Below, in pieces: positions 12,181-20,366 of a stretch of 64,000 nucleotides of DNA (the first letter of the stretch is position 1; each line of letters opens with the position of its first letter). The notes beneath the pieces were generated by a model. It was not told the origin of the DNA and searched no databases. It saw only the letters and a program-made list of their open reading frames with translations. The position numbers and the translations under genes are program-made. The stretch comes from Limnohabitans sp. Hippo3 (GTDB lineage Bacteria > Pseudomonadota > Gammaproteobacteria > Burkholderiales > Burkholderiaceae_C): the NCBI RefSeq assembly GCF_003063665.1, contig NZ_NESF01000005.1, positions 62,001 through 126,000 on the forward strand, in the 5' to 3' direction.

Positions 12181-12798
12181 TCATGTCGGCGCGCTCAGGT
12201 TCAGCACGCTGGTCAGCGGCAAATCGTCCGGCGCTTCGTAATCGGCCACGATCCAGGCGCGGTCAGCCACTTCAGCGGCTTCTCGCAAAAACGCCTTGAT
12301 GGTCTTGACCGAGTGCTGGTCGAGCGAGACAAAGGGCTGGTCCAGCAGGGTCACCGTGGCGCCCGAGGCCAGACCAGCGATCAGCATGACCTTGCGGCGG
12401 CTGCCAGTGGAGAGCGTGTACAGCGGTTTGTGCCGATGCCTTTCCATGTCGAGCGCTTCGGCCAGCTCTTGCAGCAGTGCGCTGTTCCATTGGGGGTAAC
12501 GGGTGCGCCATTGTTCCCAGCAGGCTTGCACTGTGGTCTGGTCGTGTTCTGGGCCTTTCAGGTCGGCCCAAAACACCCCGCCTGGCGGCATGTGCACGCT
12601 TCCGCCGAGCGCTTGCAAATCTCCGGACAACAGACGCAACAGGCTGGTTTTGCCACAGCCTTCGTCCCCGCACACCCAGTGCAGGCCAGCAGACCATGTG
12701 AAACTCAGCCGTTGGATGACCGCGTGGTCCGCTGGCCCGCCGCTGAGGGCGTGGGTTTGCAGCAAAAAAGGTGCAGAGGGTGTGGGTGAAGACGACAT
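12181..12798 (-). CDS. Orphan ABC-type ATPase with degenerate Walker B (DQP)
   Basis: A 205-residue nucleotide-binding domain of ABC type, closest in style to the short CcmA-like ATPases. Walker A is GDEGCGKTS (44-52), the signature is LSTGS (129-133) and Walker B is VTLLD (149-153). The residue after the Walker B Asp, normally the catalytic Glu of DEP, is Gln154; the codons gac cag ccc confirm D-Q-P. This natural change usually cripples hydrolysis in ABC ATPases. No permease gene is adjacent, so the partner is unknown. It is convergent with katG and divergent from nudB. Confidence 0.8.
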   Translation of the reverse strand: MSSSPTPSAPFLLQTHALSGGPADHAVIQRLSFTWSAGLHWVCGDEGCGKTSLLRLLSGDLQALGGSVHMPPGGVFWADLKGPEHDQTTVQACWEQWRTRYPQWNSALLQELAEALDMERHRHKPLYTLSTGSRRKVMLIAGLASGATVTLLDQPFVSLDQHSVKTIKAFLREAAEVADRAWIVADYEAPDDLPLTSVLNLSAPT

Positions 12799-12848
12799 GG
12801 CGCAATCCTAGCAAGACCCGAGCTGCCTAGAATGCCACCGTGACCTCC

Positions 12849-13307
12849 ATGATTTACAAAATCCCCGAATCCGTGCTGGTGGTGATCTACACCCCGGGCG
12901 GTCAGGTCTTGCTCATTCGACGTGCCGATGCAGGCACCTGGCAGTCGGTCACGGGCAGCAAAGACTACCCCCACGAGAGCTGGGCCGACACGGCCGTGCG
13001 CGAGGTGCAGGAAGAAACCGGCATCGATGCGCTGCACCCGGCTTGCCAACTGCAGGATTGGCAGCTGGAGAATGTGTACGAGATTTACCCGGCCTGGCGC
13101 TGGCGCTACCACCCCGAAGTGAGCCGCAACACCGAGCGGGTGTTTGGCTTGCGTGTGCCCGATCCCACCCCCATCACCTTGAGCCCGACCGAACACACCG
13201 AGTGGCAGTGGCTTCATTGGCAGGCGGCGGCAGACCATTGCTTTTCAGCCTCCAACGCCGAGGCCATCCTCATGCTGCCACGCTTTGACCAGCAGGTGGG
13301 CCGATGA
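12849..13307 (+). CDS. nudB: Dihydroneopterin triphosphate diphosphatase (Nudix, NudB-like)
   Basis: Nudix hydrolase of 152 residues resembling E. coli NudB, which removes pyrophosphate from dihydroneopterin triphosphate in folate synthesis. Shared blocks are PESVLVVIY, TWQSVTGS, VREVQEETGID and RNTE. The Nudix box runs GSKDYPHESWADTAV then REVQEETGI; it has one residue more than the canonical Gx5E spacing. ATG 12849 is preferred over GTG 12840, which would add three residues. The stop overlaps the next gene by 4 nt. Confidence 0.87.
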   Translation: MIYKIPESVLVVIYTPGGQVLLIRRADAGTWQSVTGSKDYPHESWADTAVREVQEETGIDALHPACQLQDWQLENVYEIYPAWRWRYHPEVSRNTERVFGLRVPDPTPITLSPTEHTEWQWLHWQAAADHCFSASNAEAILMLPRFDQQVGR

Positions 13308-14059
13308 TGCCCCAGCGCCACGAACACCCGGTCTTGCGGGTGGCCACTTACAACATCCACAAGGGTGTCCAAGGCTTGGGGCCAGCGCGGCGGCTGGAGA
13401 TCCACAACCTGGGCCATGCGGTGGAGCAACTCGACGCCGATATCGTGTGCCTGCAAGAGGTGCGCCGCATGCACCGCCGCGAGGAGCGCTATTTTTCGCA
13501 TTGGCCGAGCGTCCCGCAAGCCGACTACCTGGCCCCCGAAGGCTATGCGTCGGTGTACCGCACCAACGCCATCACCCGCCACGGCGAGCACGGCAATGCC
13601 TTGTTGTCGCGCTGGCCTGTCCTCTCACACCAGCACCAGGACATCTCGGACCACCGTTTTGAGCAGCGGGGTTTGTTGCACACCGAAGTTCAGGTGGTGG
13701 ACCGCGTGGTGCATGTGATCGTGGTGCATCTGGGCCTGGTGCCTGCCAGCCGGGTGCGTCAGGTCCATCAGTTGCTGGCGTTCATCGACCAGACCATTCC
13801 GCCCGATGCACCTGTGCTGGTGGCAGGCGACTTCAACGATTGGGGGACCGGGCTGGGGCGGCGCATGGCCGGGGCAGGTTTTCGCGAATGGCGCGAGCAA
13901 CCCACGCCCACCTACCCGTCGAGACTGCCCTTGAACCAGCTCGACCATGTGTATGCCCGTGGCTTGACGCCGGTTCATGCCATGGCGCCAACGGGGCGCA
14001 TTTGGCAGCGTATGTCGGACCATCTGCCGCTGGTGGCCGAATTCGCCTGGATGGACTGA
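13304..14059 (+). CDS. Endonuclease/exonuclease/phosphatase family protein
   Basis: EEP-fold hydrolase of 251 residues. Metal and catalytic motifs are in order: ATYNIHKG (N-terminal Asn), LQEVR (metal Glu), GDFNDW (Asp/Asn) and SDHLPL (terminal Asp-His). Such proteins act on DNA or phospholipid-type phosphodiesters. It lies in a tight run nudB-EEP-clsB (4-nt overlap upstream, 2-nt gap downstream), and this neighbourhood favours a phospholipid-linked role over DNA repair; that is inference. Confidence 0.88.
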   Translation: MMPQRHEHPVLRVATYNIHKGVQGLGPARRLEIHNLGHAVEQLDADIVCLQEVRRMHRREERYFSHWPSVPQADYLAPEGYASVYRTNAITRHGEHGNALLSRWPVLSHQHQDISDHRFEQRGLLHTEVQVVDRVVHVIVVHLGLVPASRVRQVHQLLAFIDQTIPPDAPVLVAGDFNDWGTGLGRRMAGAGFREWREQPTPTYPSRLPLNQLDHVYARGLTPVHAMAPTGRIWQRMSDHLPLVAEFAWMD

Positions 14060-14061
14060 CT

Positions 14062-15288
14062 ATGCGCCACAGCGTGTCTTTGCGAGATGGCCATCAGATT
14101 CGCCTGATCGAGGGGGGACAGGCCTATTTTGAAGCGCTGGTGGCCGCCCTGGAGCAGGCCCGCTCTCAAGTGCACATCGAGACCTATATTTTTGACTTTC
14201 ACGGTGCAGCCGTGCGGGTGGCCGAGGCACTGGAGCGCGCGGCTTTGCGGGGGGTCCGTGTCTGGGTGGTGGTCGATGGCGTGGGGACATTGGCGCTGCC
14301 CCCCGCATGGCGTGAGCGCTTTGCGCGGGCCGGGGTCGATTGGCGGATTTACTCGCCCTTGGGCACTTTGGGCTTGTTGATCCCCAGCCGTTGGCGGCGG
14401 CTGCACCGCAAGTTGTGCGTGATCGATGGCCACCTGGCTTTTTGTGGTGGCATCAACATCCTGGACGATTGGTACGACCCGCACCACGGCGCCTTGCCTC
14501 AGCCCCGACTTGACTTTGCCGTTTGCGCCAGGGGGGCTTTGGTGCAACAGATGCAGGAAACCATGGCGCAGCTGTGGTGGCGCATCGAGGGGGTGCGGCA
14601 TGTGCGGCAGCAGCAGTTTCCGGAAGCTTTCAGTTCCTTTCGAGCAGCCGGGCTGCATGCGCCTTGGTTGCAGCACAGCGAAGCACCCGAGGGTCACCTG
14701 GTGGCCAAGGCCGGGCTGTTGCTGCGTGACAACGTGCTCAACCGCACCCAGATCGAGCGTGCCTATCTGAAGGCCATCGGCGCGGCCCGGCACGAAATCG
14801 TCATCGCCAACGCTTATTTCCTGCCCGGCAGGCGTTTGCGCAAGGCCCTGATCCATGCGGCGCAAAGGGGGGTGCGTGTGCGTTTGCTGCTGCAAGGGCG
14901 TTACGAATACTTCATGCAGTACCATGCCGCCCGCCCGGTCTATGGGGTCTTGCTGGATGCAGGTGTCGAAATCCACGAGTACACCGCCAGTTTTTTGCAT
15001 GCCAAAGTGGCCGTGGTCGATCCGGACAACGACAGACCCTGGGCCACCGTGGGTTCCTCCAACCTGGATCCGCTGAGCTTGCTGCTGGCGCGTGAGGCGA
15101 ATGTGGTGGTGGCCGACAAAGCCTTTGCCAAGCAGCTGCACCAGCGCTTGCACCTGGCCATCGAGCAGCAAAGCACCTCGGTGGTGGCCGCCCATTACAC
15201 CCAAAGGCCCTGGCACCAAAGGCTGCGCGACCGCATCGCCTTCGGTTTGATGCGCTTGGCCTTGTTCCTGACTGGCAACCGCTATTGA
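14062..15288 (+). CDS. clsB: Cardiolipin synthase (phospholipase D family, ClsB-like)
   Basis: Phospholipase D superfamily enzyme of 408 residues that probably makes cardiolipin by phosphatidyl transfer. Two HKD motifs are intact: HRKLCVID near 115-122 and HAKVAVVD near 313-320, each followed by the expected Gly/Ser-Asn-rich segment (GGIN; GSSNLD). It lacks the long N-terminal membrane segments of ClsA, which is why ClsB is preferred. The frame is open upstream, but ATG 14062 begins at the conserved region, 2 nt after the previous stop. Confidence 0.9.
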   Translation: MRHSVSLRDGHQIRLIEGGQAYFEALVAALEQARSQVHIETYIFDFHGAAVRVAEALERAALRGVRVWVVVDGVGTLALPPAWRERFARAGVDWRIYSPLGTLGLLIPSRWRRLHRKLCVIDGHLAFCGGINILDDWYDPHHGALPQPRLDFAVCARGALVQQMQETMAQLWWRIEGVRHVRQQQFPEAFSSFRAAGLHAPWLQHSEAPEGHLVAKAGLLLRDNVLNRTQIERAYLKAIGAARHEIVIANAYFLPGRRLRKALIHAAQRGVRVRLLLQGRYEYFMQYHAARPVYGVLLDAGVEIHEYTASFLHAKVAVVDPDNDRPWATVGSSNLDPLSLLLAREANVVVADKAFAKQLHQRLHLAIEQQSTSVVAAHYTQRPWHQRLRDRIAFGLMRLALFLTGNRY

Positions 15289-15353
15289 GCGGGTGATCCC
15301 CCCCGCCTGTCATGGGCGTTTTCTGGCCGTGGAGGGGCGCTTCCCAATCGCTG

Positions 15354-15360
15354 TTACGAT
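15354..15360 (+). promoter_or_regulatory. Possible -10 element upstream of folE
   Basis: TTACGAT lies 31 nt before the chosen folE start. The same heptamer precedes the cupin gene (20334-20340). Both resemble an extended -10 region. No convincing -35 is seen at the expected spacing, so this is tentative. Confidence 0.3.
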
Positions 15361-15391
15361 CATTGTCATGTTAATGAAAGCCCCAGACGCC

Positions 15392-16102
15392 ATGACTGCT
15401 TCTGCCGCCACGCCCGAAGACGAAGGCGTACCTGTCTCCGTCAAGATCCGCGAGCGCATCCATGCTGCCCGCAAACGCTTCCACGCCAACGACAACATCG
15501 CCGAGTTCATCCAGCCCGGCGAGTTGGACAAGCTCCTTGACGAGGTCACCGACAAGATGGCGGGTGTGCTCGACAGTCTGGTCATCGACACGGTGAACGA
15601 CCACAACACGGGTGACACCGCCCGCCGTGTGGCCAAAATGTATTTGAAGGAAGTGTTCAAGGGCCGCTATGTCGAAGGCCCCGAGATCACCGAGTTCCCC
15701 AACGCCGAGCACCTCAATGAGCTGATGATCGTCGGCCCCATCACCGTGCGCAGTGCCTGCAGCCACCACTTTTGCCCTGTCATCGGCAAGATCTGGATCG
15801 GTGTGTTGCCCAACGAGCACACCAACGTGATTGGCCTGTCCAAATACGCCCGCTTGGCCGAATGGATCATGGGCCGCCCCCAGATCCAGGAAGAAGCCGT
15901 GGTGCAGCTGGCCGACCTGATTCAGCGCAAAACCCAGCCCGATGGTTTGGCCATCGTGATGGAAGCGAGCCACTACTGCATGGGCTGGCGCGGCGTGAAG
16001 GACATGGACAGCAAGATGATCAATTCGGTCATGCGCGGTGCCTTCCTGAAAGACCCGAACTTGCGTCGTGAATTTTTGTCTTTGATTCCTAAAAAGGACT
16101 GA
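15392..16102 (+). CDS. folE: GTP cyclohydrolase I
   Basis: GTP cyclohydrolase I of 236 residues, the first step of tetrahydrofolate and pterin synthesis. Zinc ligands are visible in ACSHHFCP (first Cys and His) and HYCMGWRG (second Cys). The common CEHHLLP segment is divergent here. Other typical blocks are NTGDTARRVAKMYLKEVF and GLSKYARLAEW. Starts at 15368 and 15374 are also in frame; 15392 is chosen because GAAAG lies about 10 nt upstream. A BLUF photoreceptor gene begins 2 nt after the stop. Confidence 0.9.
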   Translation: MTASAATPEDEGVPVSVKIRERIHAARKRFHANDNIAEFIQPGELDKLLDEVTDKMAGVLDSLVIDTVNDHNTGDTARRVAKMYLKEVFKGRYVEGPEITEFPNAEHLNELMIVGPITVRSACSHHFCPVIGKIWIGVLPNEHTNVIGLSKYARLAEWIMGRPQIQEEAVVQLADLIQRKTQPDGLAIVMEASHYCMGWRGVKDMDSKMINSVMRGAFLKDPNLRREFLSLIPKKD

Positions 16103-16104
16103 CC

Positions 16105-16527
16105 ATGTTGGTACGCCTGCTTTACGCCAGCCGCACGGTGGATCCGCGCCCCGAGACCATCGAATCCATCCTGGCGCAATCGCGCCAGTTCAACCCCAGC
16201 AGTGGCATCACCGGTATTCTTTGTTATGGCGGGGGTATCTTTTTGCAGGCCATCGAAGGCGGTCGCAACGCCGTCAGCGATCTGTATGGCCACATCCAGA
16301 AAGATGTGCGCCACAAGGATGTGGTGCTGCTCCATTACGAAGAAATCTCGGAGCGGCGCTTTGGCGGCTGGACCATGGGCCAGGTCGATGCGTCCCGCGT
16401 GAACACCAACATCCTGCTCAAGTATTCCGAGCGGGCCGAGCTGGACCCGTACAACGTGTCCGGCAAAGTGTCGCTGGCGCTGCTCGAAGAGCTGATGGCC
16501 ACGGCCTCCATCATCGGCCGGGCTTAA
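16105..16527 (+). CDS. BLUF-domain blue-light sensor protein
   Basis: Single-domain FAD-binding BLUF photoreceptor of 140 residues. The residues of the light-sensing hydrogen-bond network are present with AppA-like spacing: Tyr7, Asn30 and Gln48, plus Trp89 and Met91. The core reads FNPSSGITGILCYGGGIFLQAIEGG. Residues about 95-140 form the short helical cap and carry no separate output domain, so signalling would be by protein contact. It is 2 nt downstream of folE with an AAAAGGAC ribosome-binding stretch and is almost certainly co-transcribed. Confidence 0.92.
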   Translation: MLVRLLYASRTVDPRPETIESILAQSRQFNPSSGITGILCYGGGIFLQAIEGGRNAVSDLYGHIQKDVRHKDVVLLHYEEISERRFGGWTMGQVDASRVNTNILLKYSERAELDPYNVSGKVSLALLEELMATASIIGRA

Positions 16528-16543
16528 ACGCCATTCACCCCCC

Positions 16544-16563
16544 AGCCCCGCAAGGGGCTTTTT
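16544..16563 (+). terminator. Rho-independent terminator after the BLUF gene
   Basis: AGCCCC and its complement with a GCAA loop, followed directly by TTTTT less one base (four T then C). It begins 17 nt after the BLUF stop and ends 7 nt before the next gene's start, so it closes the folE-BLUF unit. Confidence 0.75.
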
Positions 16564-16570
16564 CACGCCC

Positions 16571-17449
16571 ATGCCCCTGAGTGCACTTGCCCTGGTTGTC
16601 CTGGCCGGGCTGATCCATGCCTGCTGGAATATTGCCGCCAAAAAAGCCGGGGGCGATGTGCGCTTTGTCGGCTTCACATCGGTGGTGCTGATGGTGTTTT
16701 GGGCTCCGGTGGGTCTGTGGGCGGGTTGGCAGCAGGTGCCGCTGTGGGGGGCTTTGGAGTGGGCACTGGTGCTGGCCAGTGCGCTTTTGCATGTGGGTTA
16801 TTTCATTGTGCTGTTGCGCGGCTACCGGAAGGCAGACCTGACGGTGGTGTACCCCTTGGCCCGAGGTTCGGGGCCGCTCTTGTCGTCCATGGTGGCGATT
16901 GTTTTTCTCGGTGAGCAAATTTCATCCCTGGGCCTGATGGGCATCCTGGGGGTGGTGTGTGGTGTGTTCCTGATCGCGGGTGGCCCGGGGCTCTGGCAAG
17001 CCGCGCACGACCCGCAGCGACAAGCGCGTGTGCGCACAGGCATTTTTTATGGCGGCTTCACGGGCCTGTTCATTGCGAGCTACACCGTGGTCGATGGCTA
17101 CGCCGTCAAGGTCGCGCTGATGTCGCCCATCCTGGTGGATTATTTTGGCAATCTGGTGCGTCTGGTGTTCTTGTTGCCCACCATGCTGCGCGACCGCCCG
17201 GCCGTGTGGGCGCTGTGGTTGCAGCAGCGGCGCTATGCGCTGGTGGTCGGCATTTTCAGCCCTGTGTCGTATGTGCTCGTGCTTTATGCGCTGCAGGTGG
17301 CGCCGCTGTCGCATGTGGCCCCGGCGCGTGAGGTGTCCATGCTGTTTGCGGCTTTGTTGGGTGGTCACCTGTTGGGTGAAAAAGACCGGGGGCCGCGCAT
17401 CGCCGGGGCGGTGCTGATCGCCGCAGGTGTGATGGCGCTGGGGTGGTGA
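16571..17449 (+). CDS. EamA/DMT-family transporter
   Basis: Drug/metabolite transporter superfamily permease of 292 residues with two EamA repeats (about 5-135 and 155-290). It is highly hydrophobic with the family-like start LAGLIHACWNIAAKK and the repeat-end signature LGEKDRGPRIAGAVLIAAGV. Members export amino acids or metabolites; the substrate here is not visible. It follows the terminator of the BLUF gene, and the next gene starts 1 nt after its stop. Confidence 0.88.
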   Translation: MPLSALALVVLAGLIHACWNIAAKKAGGDVRFVGFTSVVLMVFWAPVGLWAGWQQVPLWGALEWALVLASALLHVGYFIVLLRGYRKADLTVVYPLARGSGPLLSSMVAIVFLGEQISSLGLMGILGVVCGVFLIAGGPGLWQAAHDPQRQARVRTGIFYGGFTGLFIASYTVVDGYAVKVALMSPILVDYFGNLVRLVFLLPTMLRDRPAVWALWLQQRRYALVVGIFSPVSYVLVLYALQVAPLSHVAPAREVSMLFAALLGGHLLGEKDRGPRIAGAVLIAAGVMALGW

Positions 17450-17450
17450 G

Positions 17451-18275
17451 ATGAACACGGTGTCCTTGATCGGTTGTGATTTTTCCAGCAGTCCCAGCAA
17501 ACGCAAACCCATCGTGCTGGCGCAGGGCCTGGCCCGGCAGGGCCGGGTGCAGCTGCAAGCCCTGCAGACCTTTGACACGCTGAACGCTTTTGCCGACTGG
17601 CTGGCGCAGCCTGCCGACTGGGTGGGCGGTTTTGACCTGCCTTTTGGCCTGCCGCGTGAACTGGTCGAGACCCTGGGCTGGCCCAACGACTGGGCCGCCT
17701 GCATGGACCATTACTGCGCCTTGGAGCGCAGCGACATTCGGGCGCAGTTTGCGGCGTTTTGCAATGCCCGCCCGGTGGGCGGCAAATTTGCCCACCGTGC
17801 TGCAGACAAACCTGCAGGCTCCAGCCCGTCCATGAAGTGGGTCAACCCGCCTGTGGCCTACATGCTGCACGCGGGTGTGCCCTTGTTGCGCCAAGCAGGC
17901 GTGCACCTGCCCGGTTTGCATGCAGGAGACGCCCGCCGCGTGGCGCTGGAGGCTTATCCTGGCCTCTTGGCACGCGAGGTGCTGGGCAGCCGCAGCTACA
18001 AAAGCGACGACAAAGCCAAGCAAACCCCCGAGCGCCTGCTGGCCCGCCGCGAACTGCTGGGCGCGTTGGAGCGCGGTCAGACCCGCCTGGGCCTGCGCCT
18101 GGTGGCCAGCAACGCGCTGTTGGGCCGCCTGGCCGATGACGCCAGCGGCGACGCCCTGGACGCCACCCTGTGCCTGATGCAAGCGGCCTGGGCGCAGCAG
18201 CAGCACGAGGCGGGGCACCCGCAATACGGCCTGCCACCGTGTGATCCGCTCGAAGGCTGGATCGTCACCGCTTGA
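17451..18275 (+). CDS. DUF429 domain-containing protein
   Basis: A 274-residue protein with a DUF429 (predicted RNase H-like nuclease) fold. It starts with GCDFSSSPSKRKPIVLA, containing the first acidic residue of such folds, followed by GGFDLPFGLP (second acidic position). It ends with DDASGDALDATLCLMQAAWA, a late Asp-rich helix. No function has been established for the family. It is probably co-transcribed with the DMT transporter (1-nt gap). Confidence 0.8.
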   Translation: MNTVSLIGCDFSSSPSKRKPIVLAQGLARQGRVQLQALQTFDTLNAFADWLAQPADWVGGFDLPFGLPRELVETLGWPNDWAACMDHYCALERSDIRAQFAAFCNARPVGGKFAHRAADKPAGSSPSMKWVNPPVAYMLHAGVPLLRQAGVHLPGLHAGDARRVALEAYPGLLAREVLGSRSYKSDDKAKQTPERLLARRELLGALERGQTRLGLRLVASNALLGRLADDASGDALDATLCLMQAAWAQQQHEAGHPQYGLPPCDPLEGWIVTA

Positions 18276-18293
18276 CCCTCTGATCCCTGACCG

Positions 18294-18369
18294 TGTGGGA
18301 GCCGCGCCCCCGCGGCGAAGGTCTGAGGTCTGCGAGCGCTCTATCGCGGCGAGGGCACCGCTCCCACCG
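18294..18369. repeat. REP-like inverted pair
   Basis: A TGTGGGAGCCG unit with an inner GC-rich hairpin and a TGTGGGAG-type unit in opposite orientation (ending CGCTCCCACC) form a head-to-head pair of about 75 nt between two convergent genes. The layout resembles bacterial REP/BIME elements. Related units occur at 28429-28499 and 44366-44390. Confidence 0.65.
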
Positions 18370-18374
18370 CAGCC

Positions 18375-19655
18375 TCAGCGCTCCGTCTCGAGATCAGGAA
18401 TTCGGTTGAACGCGATGCGCATGGGGGCGGCATCCAGCGCGTGGTGGGCGCTGGCAAAGTAGACCGCGTTTTTGCCATGCGCACGGTTGAGCGCGTCCAT
18501 GGCCGACATCAGCCGAGCCCGGTCGCGGTGGACTTCGTGGTTTTGTCTCGTCTGCGCAGCGCTGGCGATAGGTGCTTGTTCGAGCATGTCAAACAAATCG
18601 GGCGTGTGCTGACTCGCCAGCACCAGCCCGCACAGTTGCACGCCCACGGCCTTGGGACGCTGCAGCTGGTGCAGGCCGCTGAACCATAGCGCGTCCAGCG
18701 TGTTCAGCAAAAAACCCGTGTCTTGCGTCTCGCCGACATGGGCATACCGTTCACCTCCCGCCTCACGCTGCCAGCGGTGGTCACAGCGCACAAACACCTG
18801 CATGGCCGTGGCATAAAAGCCCTGCTTGCGCAGCCGCATCGCGGCTTTTTGTGTCAGGCGGTGCAGCACCTCGCGGGCACCTGCGGGGTGGCGTAAATCG
18901 GGGGGGAGCACATGCGAATGGCCAAGCGATCGCGCCACCGTGGCCCGTGGGCCATACCACTGGCCGCGCAGTTTGTCGTACATCTCGGAGCCCGCCACGC
19001 CGCCCCAGGCTGTGTGCAACAAATCACGCGGCGCGGCATACAGCTGTTCCATCGTTTCGATGCCGCAGCGCGACAGGCGCTCGCGCATGCGCGGGCCAAT
19101 GCCTTGCAGGGCCGAGAGCTTGAAGGGAAACAGCCGCTCGGGCAACTCGTGCAGCTCGATCACCGTCAGGCCATCGGGCTTGTGCATGTCGCTCGCCAGC
19201 TTGCCCAAGAGCGTGTTGGGTGCGATGCCAATGGAGGTGCGCATGCATTCGCCCACCTCGGCCAGCAGCGCCTTTTTGATCTGCTGGGCCAGTGCCAGCG
19301 CGCGTTCGCGCTCGCGCCAGCGGCCCGTTAACTCGCATTCCATCTCGTCAATGCTGACCACCTGCCGCACTTGCGCCAGCCGGTCCACCACGGCCACGGC
19401 CTGCTGATGCACCTGCACGTATTTGGCGTGGTCGGCCAGCACCAGCGCAATGCCCGGGCAAAGCCGCTTGGCATCGGCCACCCGCGTACCGGTCTTCACG
19501 CCAAAGGTTTTGGCCTCGACACTGGCCGCAATGCAGCACGACGAATCGGCCATGACCGGCACCACCCCCACCGGCCGCCCACGCAAGGCGGGATCGAGCT
19601 GCTGCTCGACCGAAGCGAAGTAGCTGTTGAAGTCGATGAAGAGAGAGCGGAGCAT
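18375..19655 (-). CDS. Y-family DNA polymerase (DinB/UmuC-like), SOS-controlled
   Basis: Error-prone Y-family polymerase of 426 residues. Catalytic acids are Asp8 (LFIDFNSYFASVEQ) and Asp103-Glu104 (SIDEME); Phe13 is in the steric-gate position. A helix-hairpin-helix segment LQGIGPRMRERLSRCGI follows, and the little-finger region covers the C-terminal third. It is longer than typical Pol IV and lacks umuD, imuA or dnaE2 beside it. ATG 19655 is preferred over TTG 19664, because a LexA-type operator starts at 19664. Confidence 0.88.
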   Translation of the reverse strand: MLRSLFIDFNSYFASVEQQLDPALRGRPVGVVPVMADSSCCIAASVEAKTFGVKTGTRVADAKRLCPGIALVLADHAKYVQVHQQAVAVVDRLAQVRQVVSIDEMECELTGRWRERERALALAQQIKKALLAEVGECMRTSIGIAPNTLLGKLASDMHKPDGLTVIELHELPERLFPFKLSALQGIGPRMRERLSRCGIETMEQLYAAPRDLLHTAWGGVAGSEMYDKLRGQWYGPRATVARSLGHSHVLPPDLRHPAGAREVLHRLTQKAAMRLRKQGFYATAMQVFVRCDHRWQREAGGERYAHVGETQDTGFLLNTLDALWFSGLHQLQRPKAVGVQLCGLVLASQHTPDLFDMLEQAPIASAAQTRQNHEVHRDRARLMSAMDALNRAHGKNAVYFASAHHALDAAPMRIAFNRIPDLETER

Positions 19656-19663
19656 GGGTCTCA

Positions 19664-19689
19664 ATATACTGTAAATAAAAACAGTATAT
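19664..19689 (-). promoter_or_regulatory. LexA (SOS) operator
   Basis: A perfect palindrome ATATACTGT-N8-ACAGTATAT containing the CTGT-N8-ACAG core of the proteobacterial LexA box, with an A/T-only centre. It starts 8 nt upstream of the polymerase ATG, where a bound repressor would block transcription. Confidence 0.88.
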
Positions 19690-19826
19690 GAGGTGAAATG
19701 CTTTTGACGTCCTCAGATGCTTCCAAGCGATGAGGAGAGTCTTTTGGGTAAGCAGGGTGTTTACTTTGTTGTTGATTTGCGACATTCGAAGATACGATGA
19801 GTTTTTAGCCACAACAGCGAGAGCCC

Positions 19827-20297
19827 ATGTCCTTTTTGACTGAACCCATTTGTGAAACTGCCCGCCGCAGCGTCTTGTGCTGGCTCGCCACAGTCGATGC
19901 CGATGGCCAGCCCAATGTGTCACCGAAAGAGGTCTGGGCCATCGTGGACGAGCAGCATGTGGTGGTCGCCCACATCGCTTCCCCCGTCAGTGCGCGCAAC
20001 ATCGCGCAGCAGTTGCAGGTGTGCCTGAGCTTTGTGGATGTGTTTGTGCAAAAGGGCTTCAAGCTGTTGGGCACCGCGCATGCGGTCTGTGCCGATGATC
20101 CTGCTTTTGCCACGTGGGCCGCGCCCCTGTTGGCCATGGTGGGGCATCGCTTTGTCATTCGCAGTGTGTTGGTTATCCGTGTCACTTCTGTGGCCGCCAT
20201 CGTGGCGCCCAGCTATCGGTTTTTCCCGGATGAAACCAGCGAGGCTTCACAAATCGAAGCGGCCATGCGCACCTATGGGGTTCGGCCCATGGCCTGA
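19827..20297 (+). CDS. Pyridoxamine 5'-phosphate oxidase-like flavin protein
   Basis: A split-barrel, FMN-binding family protein of 156 residues. The N-terminal block RSVLCWLATVDADGQPNVSPKEVWAI is typical of the PPOX-like family, as is the later VVAHIASPVSARNIAQQLQVCLSF. It lacks the features needed to assign true pyridoxamine phosphate oxidase activity, so the substrate is unknown. It is divergent from the polymerase gene and followed by a cupin gene after about 70 nt. Confidence 0.8.
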   Translation: MSFLTEPICETARRSVLCWLATVDADGQPNVSPKEVWAIVDEQHVVVAHIASPVSARNIAQQLQVCLSFVDVFVQKGFKLLGTAHAVCADDPAFATWAAPLLAMVGHRFVIRSVLVIRVTSVAAIVAPSYRFFPDETSEASQIEAAMRTYGVRPMA

Positions 20298-20366
20298 GGC
20301 TGCAGGCCTGACACGTCGCCATGTCGCAAGCCGTTACGATAGCCGACATCGATTCAGGAGTTGCAG

